NCBI GenBank assembly: GCA_945900965.1
Contig: CAMDKM010000005.1
Coordinates: 55,431-119,430, forward strand
DNA from: Bordetella parapertussis
Lineage (GTDB): Bacteria; Pseudomonadota; Gammaproteobacteria; Burkholderiales; JACQAP01
Reading direction: 5' to 3'
DNA length: 64,000 nucleotides
The translations under genes were made by a program, and so were the position numbers. Positions within the stretch are counted from its first letter, which is position 1. Every line of letters begins with the position of its first letter. The notes below the pieces were generated by a model that saw only the letters and a list, made by a program, of their open reading frames with translations, was not told the origin of the DNA and made no database searches. This document shows positions 46,907 through 55,100 of the stretch, piece after piece.

Positions 46907-47820
46907 GCCGCGGCCTTTGCCCGCTTGGCCAGCAGCGCCCGCCCTGCGCGCGACACCGTCGGCCGTTTAAGATATTCGCAGATGAATTGCGCCGCATCCA
47001 GCAGCGCGCTCATGTCGATGCCGGTGTCAACGCCCATGCCTTCGAGCATGTACAACGCGTCCTCGCTCGCGACATTGCCGGTGGCGCCCTTGGCATAGGG
47101 GCAGCCCCCCAGGCCAGCCACTGAGCTGTCAAAGGTGGCCACTCCCAATTCCATGACAGCGAGAATATTCGCCAGCGCCTGACCGTAGGTATCGTGAAAA
47201 TGGCCAGCCAGTCTTTCCACCGGGAGTTTCTTGCCGATGGCCTCGATCAGCCTTTGGGCGCGCACTGGCGTCCCCGTACCAATGGTGTCGCCCAGAGAAA
47301 TTTCATAACAGCCCATGTCATAGAGCTGGGCGGCGATGGTCGCCACGACATCGGGATTCACCTCACCCTCGTAAGGACAGCCCAGCACCACGGAAATATA
47401 TCCCCTCACCCGCAGCCCGGCATCCAATGCCACCCGACACACTTCGTTCTGGCGACGCAAGGATTCGGCAATCGTGCAGTTGGTGTTGCGCTGAGAAAAC
47501 GCCTCGCTGGCCGCGGCAAAGCCGGCGATTTCCGTGGATTTCGCCGCAATGGCCGCCTCAAGCCCCTTCAGATTGGGAACCAGCACCGGATAAGACACGC
47601 CTGCCTTGCGGCGGATGCGGCCCATGACCTCGACCGTATCTGCCATCTGGGGCACCCACTTGGGCGACACAAAACTGCCGGCCTCCACCGCCTGAAAACC
47701 CGCGCCGGTCAACCGGTCGATCAACTCGATCCTGATGTCAGTCGGCACCGACCCCGGTTCGTTTTGCAGGCCATCGCGTGGCCCCACTTCCACCATTTTT
47801 ACCCGTTGCGGATACTTCAT
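46903..47820 (-). CDS. mvaB: Hydroxymethylglutaryl-CoA lyase
   Basis: Last step of leucine degradation, splitting HMG-CoA into acetoacetate and acetyl-CoA. The 305-residue product has the Asp in VEVGPRDGLQNEP, the metal His in LAGHFHDTYGQA, and the catalytic loop GLGGCPYAKGATGNVASED. It overlaps mccA by 4 bp. Confidence 0.95.
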   Translation of the reverse strand: MKYPQRVKMVEVGPRDGLQNEPGSVPTDIRIELIDRLTGAGFQAVEAGSFVSPKWVPQMADTVEVMGRIRRKAGVSYPVLVPNLKGLEAAIAAKSTEIAGFAAASEAFSQRNTNCTIAESLRRQNEVCRVALDAGLRVRGYISVVLGCPYEGEVNPDVVATIAAQLYDMGCYEISLGDTIGTGTPVRAQRLIEAIGKKLPVERLAGHFHDTYGQALANILAVMELGVATFDSSVAGLGGCPYAKGATGNVASEDALYMLEGMGVDTGIDMSALLDAAQFICEYLKRPTVSRAGRALLAKRAKAAA

Positions 47821-49832
47821 GCCGTTGCGGTTTCCTTGAAATCCAGAAGTTGGGCGCCCTCGCCCACCTGCTCGCCAGTCCGAAAGTATATCTGGCTCAC
47901 TGTCCCGGCGCGCGGGGCCGCGATGGTGTGTTCCATCTTCATGGCTTCGATAATCATCAAGGCTTGGCCCTTGGCGACGACCTCTCCTGCCTTGACGAGC
48001 ACCTGGATCACCGCCCCCGGCAGTGGCGAGACCATATGGTCGGCACTGGTTTCATCTACGGCAGCGTGGGCAATCTCGAAGTCCAGGACATGACTGCCAC
48101 TCTGAGTAAAAATAGTTAGGCCGCTTGTACGGCGAATAACAGTGGCATGAATCCGAGCCCCGTCGAGTTCCGCATTAAGGCCGTTGTCGCCCGCGAGTTC
48201 AGCGCTGGCCGTCCGCATGCCGCCCGGAAGTTCCAGCAAATACTTACCTTGCCGGTAGTGCGCCACCACCTTGACCCGGCGGCCGCCATCCAGGTACAGG
48301 AAGTCGTGGTGATTGTCGTCATTCAAGCGCCAGCCCGAGCGCATATTCCAGGGCGAATAAGGTTCCGCAGAGCGCGCGGCGCGCTCCGCGGCTTCCCGAT
48401 CGATGCGCAGCAGTTCACTCAATACCGCTACCGCCAGCACCGCCTCCGTCGCCGGTCCGGCCTCGGGAAACAATTCGGCGCGATGACGCTCGATCAGCCC
48501 GGTATCCAACAGCCCGGGATCACGATGTGCCTCCGCAAAAGCGCGGTGCGCGGTCACCGCCGACAAAAATGCAATGTTGGTGGTCACGCCGCTCACCTGG
48601 TAGTCGCCCAGTGCTGCACGCAGGCGCCGCAACGCCGACGGCCGATCCACGTCCCAGGCAATCAGCTTGGCGATCATGGGATCGTAATACACACCCACCT
48701 GGTCGCCGGCCCGCACACCGCTGTCCACCCGAATGTGCGAAGTCGCCTCGGGCTGACGAAGGTGTTCGACACGCCCGGCCGCCGGTAGGAAGCCCCGCGC
48801 GGGATCTTCCGCGTAAATTCTGGCTTCGATTGCGTGGCCGTTGATCGCCAGTTGCTCCTGAGACAGCGGCAGCGCCTCGCCCGCCGCGACACGCAATTGC
48901 CACTCCACGAGATCCAGCCCGGTGATCATTTCGGTCACCGGATGCTCGACCTGAAGCCGGGTGTTCATCTCCATGAAAAAAAACTGCCCGCCCTCATCGA
49001 CGATGAACTCCACGGTACCGGCACCGGCGTATCCCACCGCCTGTGCCGCAGCCACGGCAGCGGCGCCCATTTCCCGCCGTCGCGGCTCGCTCATGCCCGG
49101 GGCCGGCGCTTCCTCGAGAATTTTCTGATGCCGCCGCTGCACCGAACAGTCGCGTTCGAACAGATAAATACACTGGCCGTGCGTATCGGCGAACACCTGA
49201 ATTTCGATATGCCGCGGACGAAGCAGATATTTCTCGACCAGAACCCGGTCATCACCAAAGGACGAAGCCGCTTCGCGTTGCGCGCCCGCCAGCGCTTCGA
49301 CAAACGCCGCCGGCTTTTCCACCACGCGCATACCCTTGCCCCCGCCACCAGCGGAAGCCTTGATCAGCACCGGATAACCAATTCGATCGGCCTCGGACCG
49401 CAGACGGGACACTTCCTGAGACGCGCCGTGATAGCCGGGCACCAAGGGCACGCCGGCTTTTTCCATCAACGCCTTGGCGGCCGATTTGGAACCCATCGCC
49501 TCGATCGCCGAAACCGGCGGCCCGACAAACACCACCCCGGCCTGCTGACAAGCCTGCGCGAACGCCGCGTTTTCCGACAAGAATCCGTAACCCGGATGAA
49601 TGGCCTGGGCACCGCTGTTTTTCGCCGCCTCCAGAATCCGGTCGGCGCGCAGGTAGGAGTCGCGCGGATGCGGCGCGCCTATTGCAATGGCCGCGTCGCA
49701 GCTTTGCACATGCAGGGCGCCCGCATCCGCCTCCGAATACACGGCCACCGTGCGAATTCCAAGGCGCTTCGCTGTGCGCGCCACCCGACAGGCAATTTCG
49801 CCCCTATTGGCGATGAGAATTTTTTCAAACAC
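47817..49832 (-). CDS. mccA: Methylcrotonyl-CoA carboxylase, biotin-containing alpha subunit
   Basis: A 671-residue subunit with a biotin carboxylase (MFEKILIANRGEIACRVART, ATP-grasp KASAGGGGKGMRVVEKPAA, MNTRLQVEHPVTEMITGLDL), a linker domain, and a C-terminal biotin domain with the Lys in IIEAMKMEHTIAAP. It carboxylates 3-methylcrotonyl-CoA with MccB (at 55101). Its start codon is 10 bp from repeat element 8. Confidence 0.93.
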   Translation of the reverse strand: MFEKILIANRGEIACRVARTAKRLGIRTVAVYSEADAGALHVQSCDAAIAIGAPHPRDSYLRADRILEAAKNSGAQAIHPGYGFLSENAAFAQACQQAGVVFVGPPVSAIEAMGSKSAAKALMEKAGVPLVPGYHGASQEVSRLRSEADRIGYPVLIKASAGGGGKGMRVVEKPAAFVEALAGAQREAASSFGDDRVLVEKYLLRPRHIEIQVFADTHGQCIYLFERDCSVQRRHQKILEEAPAPGMSEPRRREMGAAAVAAAQAVGYAGAGTVEFIVDEGGQFFFMEMNTRLQVEHPVTEMITGLDLVEWQLRVAAGEALPLSQEQLAINGHAIEARIYAEDPARGFLPAAGRVEHLRQPEATSHIRVDSGVRAGDQVGVYYDPMIAKLIAWDVDRPSALRRLRAALGDYQVSGVTTNIAFLSAVTAHRAFAEAHRDPGLLDTGLIERHRAELFPEAGPATEAVLAVAVLSELLRIDREAAERAARSAEPYSPWNMRSGWRLNDDNHHDFLYLDGGRRVKVVAHYRQGKYLLELPGGMRTASAELAGDNGLNAELDGARIHATVIRRTSGLTIFTQSGSHVLDFEIAHAAVDETSADHMVSPLPGAVIQVLVKAGEVVAKGQALMIIEAMKMEHTIAAPRAGTVSQIYFRTGEQVGEGAQLLDFKETATA

Positions 49833-49842
49833 GTTGAGGGAA

Positions 49843-50048
49843 ACTCTTTAACACGAAGGACACGATGGAAACACGAAGGTCACGAAGGAAGATAAAAACT
49901 TGGCGAATACGGAAAATTTCGCACAAAGTTATCACCTGGTCCGTTTGTCACCACCAAATTGTGCTGTCTCAATAAGTTCATTTGTTCACTTTCTTGTCTT
50001 TGATTTCCTTCGTGACCTTCGTGTTTCCATCGCGTCCTTCGTGTTCAA
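49843..50048. repeat. Nonamer-arm element 8 (CACGAAGGA type)
   Basis: The left arm 49843-49890 (four to five units of ACACGAAGG/TCACGAAGG) and right arm 50004-50048 (CCTTCGTGT units) are inverted around an AT-rich 113-bp spacer. The right arm contains the liuC stop codon. It fills the gap between liuC and mccA. Confidence 0.82.
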
Positions 50049-50848
50049 TGTGTTTGAATTTTTGGCTTTACCCAGGACGGCGGGCGTTTATCAAGGAAAG
50101 CATTTATACCTTCCTTCCCTTCCGCGGTCACTCGAATAGCGGCGATGCGTCGCGCGGTGTCTTCCATCAATGCATCATCGACCGGCCGGCGGGCCATGTC
50201 CGCGATCAGTTTTTTGGCAGCAGCCACGGCATGCGGGCCGCCTTGCAGCAGGTAACCTATGATTTTGCCCAGCGTATCGTCCAGTTTATCCGCGTGCACC
50301 ACTTCGTGAACCAGGCCGCTGAATTTCGCCTCGACCGCATCGAAACGTTCCCCCGTCAGAAAAAAACGGCTGGCTGCACGCTCGCCGATGGCCGCAATGA
50401 CGTAGGGACTGACGACGGACGGAATCAGCCCGAGCCTTACTTCTGACAGCGAAAACGTGGCATCACTGGCCGCCACCGCGATATCGCAACACGCCACCAG
50501 CCCGACGCCGCCGCCATAGGCCGCGCCCTGCACACGCGCCAGGGTCGGTTTGTGCATACCTCGCAGCGTGCGCATCAATCCTGCGAGGGCCACTGCGTCG
50601 CGCAGATTTTCGGCCTCGGAGTAACCGGCCATGCGTTTCATCCAGTTCAAGTCAGCGCCGGCGGAAAAGCTCTTGCCACTCGCCGCCAGCACCACCACCC
50701 GCACTTCCGCGTCATGGTCGAGATGTCGCAGCTCGCTGGACAATTCCCCAATCAAATGCTCGTCGAAGGCATTGTGCACCTCGGGCCGGTTCATGATGAC
50801 ACGGGCAACGCCGTGTGCAATTTCGGTCTTGAGCGTCTGATATTTCAT
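50045..50848 (-). CDS. liuC: Methylglutaconyl-CoA hydratase / enoyl-CoA hydratase family
   Basis: A 267-residue crotonase-fold enzyme. SGKSFSAGADLNWMKRMAGY holds the oxyanion residues, and SLSEVRLGLIPSVVSPYVIA the catalytic acidic residue. The position between mccA and an acyl-CoA dehydrogenase fits hydration of 3-methylglutaconyl-CoA in leucine breakdown. ATG 50848 was chosen because upstream frame sequence is not family-like. The stop codon is provided by repeat element 8. Confidence 0.88.
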   Translation of the reverse strand: MKYQTLKTEIAHGVARVIMNRPEVHNAFDEHLIGELSSELRHLDHDAEVRVVVLAASGKSFSAGADLNWMKRMAGYSEAENLRDAVALAGLMRTLRGMHKPTLARVQGAAYGGGVGLVACCDIAVAASDATFSLSEVRLGLIPSVVSPYVIAAIGERAASRFFLTGERFDAVEAKFSGLVHEVVHADKLDDTLGKIIGYLLQGGPHAVAAAKKLIADMARRPVDDALMEDTARRIAAIRVTAEGKEGINAFLDKRPPSWVKPKIQTH

Positions 50849-50868
50849 TGCTGGGTTTCTTGAATTGT

Positions 50869-52023
50869 TTAGTCGGGCGCAAAGCGTTTCGCAACTTCCT
50901 CGAGCATCACTTCGGTGGCACCGCCGCCGATGGTCAGCACGCGCGCATCGCGCGCCAGCCTCTCGATCGTCGATTCGCGCATATACCCCATGCCGCCGTG
51001 GAACTGCTGGCAGGTGTAGATCACTTCGTTGGCGAGTTCGCCGCTCAGTGCCTTGAGCATCGACACTTCGCGCACGCAATCGCACCCCTGCGTAACCAGC
51101 CAGGCGCAATGATAGAGAAAATGCCGAGCGGCGTGCGTTTTTGCTTCCAACATCGCCAGGCGCTGGCGGATTACCTGCTTGTCGAACAACACTCCGCCGA
51201 AGGCCTTGCGTTGCTTGACGTATTCGATGGTCAACCGCAGCGCGGTCAGCGCGTGACCAACCGCCATCGCGCCTGCAGCAATCCGTTCGGTCTGAAAATT
51301 TTTCATGATCGCGTAAAAACCGCCGTTCTCTTCCCCCAGCAGGTTTTCCACCGGAATCCGGCAGTCCTCGAATACCAGTTCCGCCGTATCGGAACAGCGC
51401 CAGCCCATTTTGTCCAGCGAGCGGCCGACCCGGAATCCCGGCGCGCCTTTTTCGACAATAAACATCGAGATTCCACGCGAGCCCTTGGCATTGGGGTCGG
51501 TACGTGCCGCCACGAAATACAGATTGGCATACACCCCGTTGGTGATAAACATCTTGGCGCCGTTCAACACCCAGTGATCGCCATCGCGGCGCGCCCGGGT
51601 GCGAATCGCCGCCACATCCGATCCCGCGTCCGGCTCGGTCACCGCCACCGCGGTAATCAAATCCCCGCGAATCACTCGCGGCAGATACTTCGCAAGCTGC
51701 ACCGGTGTTCCGGCATTTACCAGATGAGGAGATGCCATGTCGGTATGCACCAGCACCGTCACGATGAATCCGCCGAATGTCGAGCGCGACAGCGCCTCGG
51801 CAAATACCAGCGAAGTCAGCGCATCCGCCTCGGAACCGCCGTACTGAGTCGGATAGGTAATCCCGAATAACCCCAGCTCACCCATCTTGCGCAACACATC
51901 CCGCGGCACAAAACCCTGCTCTTCCCAGGCGGCACCAAATGGCTCGATTTCCTTGGCAAGAAAGCGGGCCACCTGCTCGCGCAAGGCAATGTGTTCTTCG
52001 GTCGTGTAGATAGTATCGAGCAT
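50869..52023 (-). CDS. Acyl-CoA dehydrogenase (LCAD/IVD-type catalytic Glu position)
   Basis: A 384-residue FAD enzyme of the acyl-CoA dehydrogenase family. It has ITAVAVTEPDAGSDVAAIRT, GAKMFITNGVYANLYFVAAR and CQQFHGGMGYMRESTIERLA. The usual C-terminal YEGT Glu is absent (IGGGATEV); the catalytic Glu is probably that in NFQTERIAAGAM, as in isovaleryl- and long-chain-type enzymes. It is unlike liuA at 58926 and may be citronellyl-CoA dehydrogenase (AtuD)-like. The substrate is not proven. Confidence 0.88.
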   Translation of the reverse strand: MLDTIYTTEEHIALREQVARFLAKEIEPFGAAWEEQGFVPRDVLRKMGELGLFGITYPTQYGGSEADALTSLVFAEALSRSTFGGFIVTVLVHTDMASPHLVNAGTPVQLAKYLPRVIRGDLITAVAVTEPDAGSDVAAIRTRARRDGDHWVLNGAKMFITNGVYANLYFVAARTDPNAKGSRGISMFIVEKGAPGFRVGRSLDKMGWRCSDTAELVFEDCRIPVENLLGEENGGFYAIMKNFQTERIAAGAMAVGHALTALRLTIEYVKQRKAFGGVLFDKQVIRQRLAMLEAKTHAARHFLYHCAWLVTQGCDCVREVSMLKALSGELANEVIYTCQQFHGGMGYMRESTIERLARDARVLTIGGGATEVMLEEVAKRFAPD

Positions 52024-52041
52024 TTTTAAACCGTTAACTTG

Positions 52042-52070
52042 TAGGGTGGGTTAGCGAAGCGTAACCCGCC
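52042..52070. repeat. REP-like hairpin TAGGGTGGGTTAGCG type
   Basis: A short palindrome, GGGTTA/TAACCC around GCGAAGCG, of a dispersed bacterial repeat type. It marks the left edge of the decayed island and lies 19 bp upstream of the acyl-CoA dehydrogenase start. Confidence 0.7.
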
Positions 52071-52114
52071 GGAATTTTGAAACCACCGTTCATTTCCGAC
52101 ATGAGCATCGTTCG

Positions 52115-52405
52115 TCAGACCGGTACTGTATCGCGGATGGGCCTGCGCGCCTCTCCCAGCTTCTGTCTGGCTTCGGCTCGCGAGGGCAAGAACTGCTCGA
52201 CGACCCTGTGGCGGTATGTTTCCAGAACCACGCCGCTGTCTTCTGGCAGGCGGCGCGCCTCGATGAAATCGCGGTTCTCGGCGGCCCCATCGTAAAGATC
52301 TTTCACCAGGGAGAGCAGCCCAGGCTTTTCCATATTAGCAAGGTAGGAACGAACCACGCTCCAGTCGCTGGATTTCTTTTTTGGCTTCTTGATTTTGTCG
52401 GGCAT
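52115..52405 (-). CDS. Hypothetical protein, probably C-terminally truncated
   Basis: A 96-residue basic/helical protein (KKSSDWSVVRSYLANMEKPG, LLSLVKDLYDGAAENRDFIE, YRHRVVEQFLPSRAEARQKL). The pattern resembles longer uncharacterised proteins that continue after a K-LGEAR-K segment, so the tail RRPIRDTVPV may be where the gene was cut, near the REP-like repeat. It follows the winged-helix gene by 15 bp. I could not confirm the family. Confidence 0.5.
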   Translation of the reverse strand: MPDKIKKPKKKSSDWSVVRSYLANMEKPGLLSLVKDLYDGAAENRDFIEARRLPEDSGVVLETYRHRVVEQFLPSRAEARQKLGEARRPIRDTVPV

Positions 52406-52420
52406 GGCCTGCTGCCGGGG

Positions 52421-52708
52421 TCAACGTGAAATGCGCTTCAGAGCAGGCAAGGATCCCGGGGAAACAATCAAACTAATGCTGCGCGCCTGTCGGGGTACGC
52501 GCCGGATGAATCCACGTCGCTCCAGCGTGAGCACCATCGTATGCACGCTTGGCGCCGTAAGCTGAAAAAAGTCCTGCATGTCGGCTTCCGAGGGAGCGCA
52601 CCCGTTTACGATACTGTATTGATAAATGTAGGCAAGGAACTGGCCTTGTCGCTCAGTGGGTGCAGGGTCCTTCATGGGGTGAGTTGGGCGAGTTTGGACG
52701 GCATGCAT
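52421..52708 (-). CDS. Winged-helix (LexA/MarR-type) DNA-binding protein
   Basis: A 95-residue protein. QGQFLAYIYQYSIVNGCAPS and QDFFQLTAPSVHTMVLTLER form the LexA-like helix-turn-helix, and GFIRRVPRQARSISLIV the wing. No other domain is present, so it is a small regulator, probably of its own cassette. It starts 3 bp after the DUF6398 stop. ATG 52675 is an alternative start. Confidence 0.7.
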   Translation of the reverse strand: MHAVQTRPTHPMKDPAPTERQGQFLAYIYQYSIVNGCAPSEADMQDFFQLTAPSVHTMVLTLERRGFIRRVPRQARSISLIVSPGSLPALKRISR

Positions 52709-52711
52709 GGC

Positions 52712-53242
52712 TCACGCTTTCGCGTCACTTCTCCTAGAAGGGATGAACGGAATCAGCCCTTTCTCGTAGGCGAGCCGTTGCAAAGCCACTGGAGCCTGGC
52801 GAATGTCGATCATCAGGCCATCAACCTCCAGCATCCACACCATTGGGTTGTCGGCAAGCCGGCTAGGCAAGGTCCATTCGGGCGACATCGGCCCCATCCC
52901 GCAGGCCTCCCTGATCTGCCTAGACTTGTTTTGCCCGGTACTCTGCGCAACGCCGAAGAATCCGTACAGCTCTTTCGGTTTGCAGTGCGGAACCTGGGAA
53001 GGATCATCGAGGAAATTGACATGGCCCACCGCATGGACGATAGCGGCGGCCCAGACGTTCTCCTGCCCTTTGAGCAGGGGTGAGGGCCGCTTTCTCGCCA
53101 GAGCGCCGACCAGCCGGTAGATCAACGTCCGGTACTCGTCGTTGAGATGCTTTGCGCAGAAAGCGTCCGTGAGCGCGGTGATGGCGCCGAACTTCTCTGC
53201 CAGGGCGGAGGGGATTTTTTCGGTGGGAGCGGTCTTCGGCAC
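52712..53242 (-). CDS. DUF6398-like protein
   Basis: A 176-residue protein with KFGAITALTDAFCAKHLNDE, LVGALARKRPSPLLKGQENV, WAAAIVHAVGHVNFLDDPSQ and LYGFFGVAQSTGQNKSRQIR. I recall this as the DUF6398 pattern, of unknown function; the family name is from memory. The SQSTG-like segment hints at helix-turn-helix use. It follows the pseudogene at 53260 by 17 bp, in a four-gene minus-strand cassette. Confidence 0.65.
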   Translation of the reverse strand: MPKTAPTEKIPSALAEKFGAITALTDAFCAKHLNDEYRTLIYRLVGALARKRPSPLLKGQENVWAAAIVHAVGHVNFLDDPSQVPHCKPKELYGFFGVAQSTGQNKSRQIREACGMGPMSPEWTLPSRLADNPMVWMLEVDGLMIDIRQAPVALQRLAYEKGLIPFIPSRRSDAKA

Positions 53243-53259
53243 GTCAATCTCTTGTCGGT

Positions 53260-53673
53260 TTACCGTCCGGGTTGATCAAAAGTCCTATCGATCAGAAGGC
53301 GTGGCAAAAGCATTCCGATAATAAACTTTGCGGCATCCTGCGCCAAGCGCTCGCGTGCCCCGACCGGGCCGCTCGCTCCGCATGCTTGCGCGATCATCGC
53401 GCGCTGAAAGGTATCAATAGCCTTGGTAGCGAAATCCGCGTCGATTCGCCGCGAACCTCAGACCGGACGCCCGCCAAACAGGGGCGCAACTTTGCCCGCA
53501 GTGGTCTGGTCTTGCCCGAGCCGCGCGATCTCCTGTTCCAGCTCCTTGCGGCGATGCTCGAACTGGAGGACACCAATCGGATCCTCGTCCCGCTCCAGAC
53601 CGGCGAGCAGTGCGTTTACCGATGCCAGATCGGCTTGCAGTCCCTCGATTTCCAGTTTCTGAATCACTGGCAT
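53260..53673 (-). pseudogene. Coiled-coil protein gene with an in-frame TGA at codon 72
   Basis: The frame from ATG 53673 reads MPVIQKLEIEGLQADLASVN, a helical segment, then FGGRPV, a TGA (53458-53460), and continues in the same frame with GSRRIDADFATKAIDTFQ to TAA at 53260, 138 codons in all. The sense of the protein resumes directly after the stop, so this is one gene with a nonsense mutation, possibly also decayed at its end. The family is uncharacterised. Confidence 0.65.
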
Positions 53674-53986
53674 TTCTCGAGTTGTCCTAAGTGGTCGTCA
53701 CGGCGCCATTATCGGAACTCTAATGCAGGGAAGCACACATCTTGATCGCAAATTCCCAATTGGTCATTGGTTGTGTAGATCAAGTCATTTACTTTGAATC
53801 TCTCCGTCGTCCACAGCGATATACGCTTGGTCAGGATGAGTGGGCTCATCAGGAATTGTCATTTCCAGCCCGCCTGAACGAAGTAATGGCGGGAGATATT
53901 GATCGCGCACGTATTGGATGTTGCGATTAAGGAGTAGCCCAAGATCCTCGACTCGTCAGGCGAGAGCATACCTAATAGGCGGCCCC
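53674..53986. other. Gene-free stretch in the decayed island
   Basis: About 310 bp without a recognisable frame on either strand; a 62-codon plus-strand frame at 53742 shows no family similarity. Somewhat AT-richer than its neighbours. Confidence 0.5.
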
Positions 53987-54265
53987 TTACGCTGTCCTCC
54001 GCTTGCCCACCCGGAGGGTTACCAGACAAGGCGATAGGAATACCAGATAAGGTCGAGGCTTCCAAAACTTCACCAACCGAGATCGCCGGATAGCGCCATC
54101 GTGAGTCGCCAGTGGTATGGCATGGGTTCGGGCCGTCGCCACAATAACCCGGTCTGCGGGATCACCATGGAAGCTTGCAGGCAAGGAGTCGAGCGCAATG
54201 ACTACGTCGCGATCGAGAGGCAATACGCTGGTCATGCGCGCATCCGTGGCGCGCAATAGGCTCAA
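53987..54265 (-). pseudogene. vapC: Truncated VapC PIN toxin (C-terminal half)
   Basis: The frame from TTG 54265 (TTGA overlap with the antitoxin) contains DRDVVIALDSLPASFHGDPA and DRVIVATARTHAIPLATHDG, the C-terminal half of a PIN toxin. The N-terminal Asp-bearing strand (LLDTHIWLW type) is missing, so the nuclease site is incomplete. The C-terminal extension after VKFWK is not family-like. Probably inactive, while its antitoxin is kept. Confidence 0.72.
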
Positions 54266-54528
54266 CGCGGCGCCTCGAAATCCTCATCCTTCAGCACAGA
54301 TTCACCGGGCTTGGCGAGAAGCTCTCCTCCCAATTCGCGCAAAGCCAGCCAAGGCTTGCGATCTGTCACTGCGATGGTGGCTGTAGAGGGGCTTAGCCGC
54401 GCGACAACCTTCCCCCTGCGGGTAACGGCCACGACTTGGCCGGTACGCTCCACGTTGCGCACGATATCCAAGCATCGCTGTTTGAACTCAGTTACAGAAA
54501 TATCCACAAGGCCAGTATAGATGGCCAT
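54262..54528 (-). CDS. vapB: Phd/YefM-family antitoxin of the truncated VapC
   Basis: An 88-residue antitoxin: DISVTEFKQRCLDIVRNVER, TGQVVAVTRRGKVVARLSPS, and an acidic tail ending LKDEDFEAPR. ATG 54528 (MAIYTGLVDIS) was preferred to the ATG at 54543. It overlaps the toxin remnant by 4 bp. Upstream is a fragment of a carboxylase beta gene, so its native promoter may be lost. Confidence 0.8.
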   Translation of the reverse strand: MAIYTGLVDISVTEFKQRCLDIVRNVERTGQVVAVTRRGKVVARLSPSTATIAVTDRKPWLALRELGGELLAKPGESVLKDEDFEAPR

Positions 54529-54545
54529 TTGGACGCCCCGCAAGC

Positions 54546-54660
54546 GGATCGGAGATTTGAAGGCTTCTTCGTCTTCCTTACTCCAGGACTTGTAGATTTT
54601 TCGATGCTGTCGCGCTTGACGGTGACCAGCGCGGCGGCTGCTTGCTCTCCGCCCATGACG
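54546..54660 (-). pseudogene. Fragment of an mccB-like carboxyltransferase gene
   Basis: Read on the minus strand, [20 protein letters not shown] is followed, after one frameshift, by [16 protein letters not shown]. This matches the parent liuB ([20 protein letters not shown]...[14 protein letters not shown] at 55266-55380). The DNA is roughly three-quarters identical by eye, so it may come from a different carboxylase copy rather than a fresh duplication. Confidence 0.8.
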
Positions 54661-54678
54661 GCCTCGTTCCGCGCCGCC

Positions 54679-54948
54679 TCAATGAATTTGTGCTGCATCC
54701 AGGTCTTGGGCAATGCTTGGTTTACCTTCGACATAGAGGGTGTCGTAGCTCAGATCGAGCCCCCCAGGCCATTCGATCGAACCGGCAACGACACGGACGC
54801 CTCGAAATACCACGGTATCGCGCAGGCGCACAAATATTCCACGGCCTAAATAAGGCTTTAGGTCGAATTTCTTCGTTTCGCCGTTTTCGAATGCGATCTC
54901 CAGTTCGTAGTCGTCCAACGGACGAACAGATTTCACGCGCGGATTCAT
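54679..54948 (-). CDS. DUF2442-family small protein
   Basis: An 89-residue protein with VKSVRPLDDYELEIAFENGE, TKKFDLKPYLGRGIFVRLRD and WPGGLDLSYDTLYVEG, the DUF2442 pattern, commonly found beside toxin-antitoxin-like genes. Function unknown. An 18-codon frame (MPILSINGEEVFKIEPLK) ends just upstream at about 54960 with GGAGGAG following; it may be the remnant of a partner gene. Confidence 0.8.
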   Translation of the reverse strand: MNPRVKSVRPLDDYELEIAFENGETKKFDLKPYLGRGIFVRLRDTVVFRGVRVVAGSIEWPGGLDLSYDTLYVEGKPSIAQDLDAAQIH

Positions 54949-55100
54949 TTCTCCTCCTATTTCAGGGGCTCTATCTTGAACACTTCCTCGCCATTGATGG
55001 ACAAAATTGGCATGGCGAGACCTCAGTCGTATTTCACCTTAGCATGCCACGAAGCACTGGTTATAGGGGGCGACAACGTCCACGGGCGCACCTGAGAGGC

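Noticed and set aside
53458..53460. TGA as selenocysteine or recoded stop
   Set aside because: No selenoprotein family, no SECIS-like hairpin seen, and the neighbouring genes of the island are also decayed.
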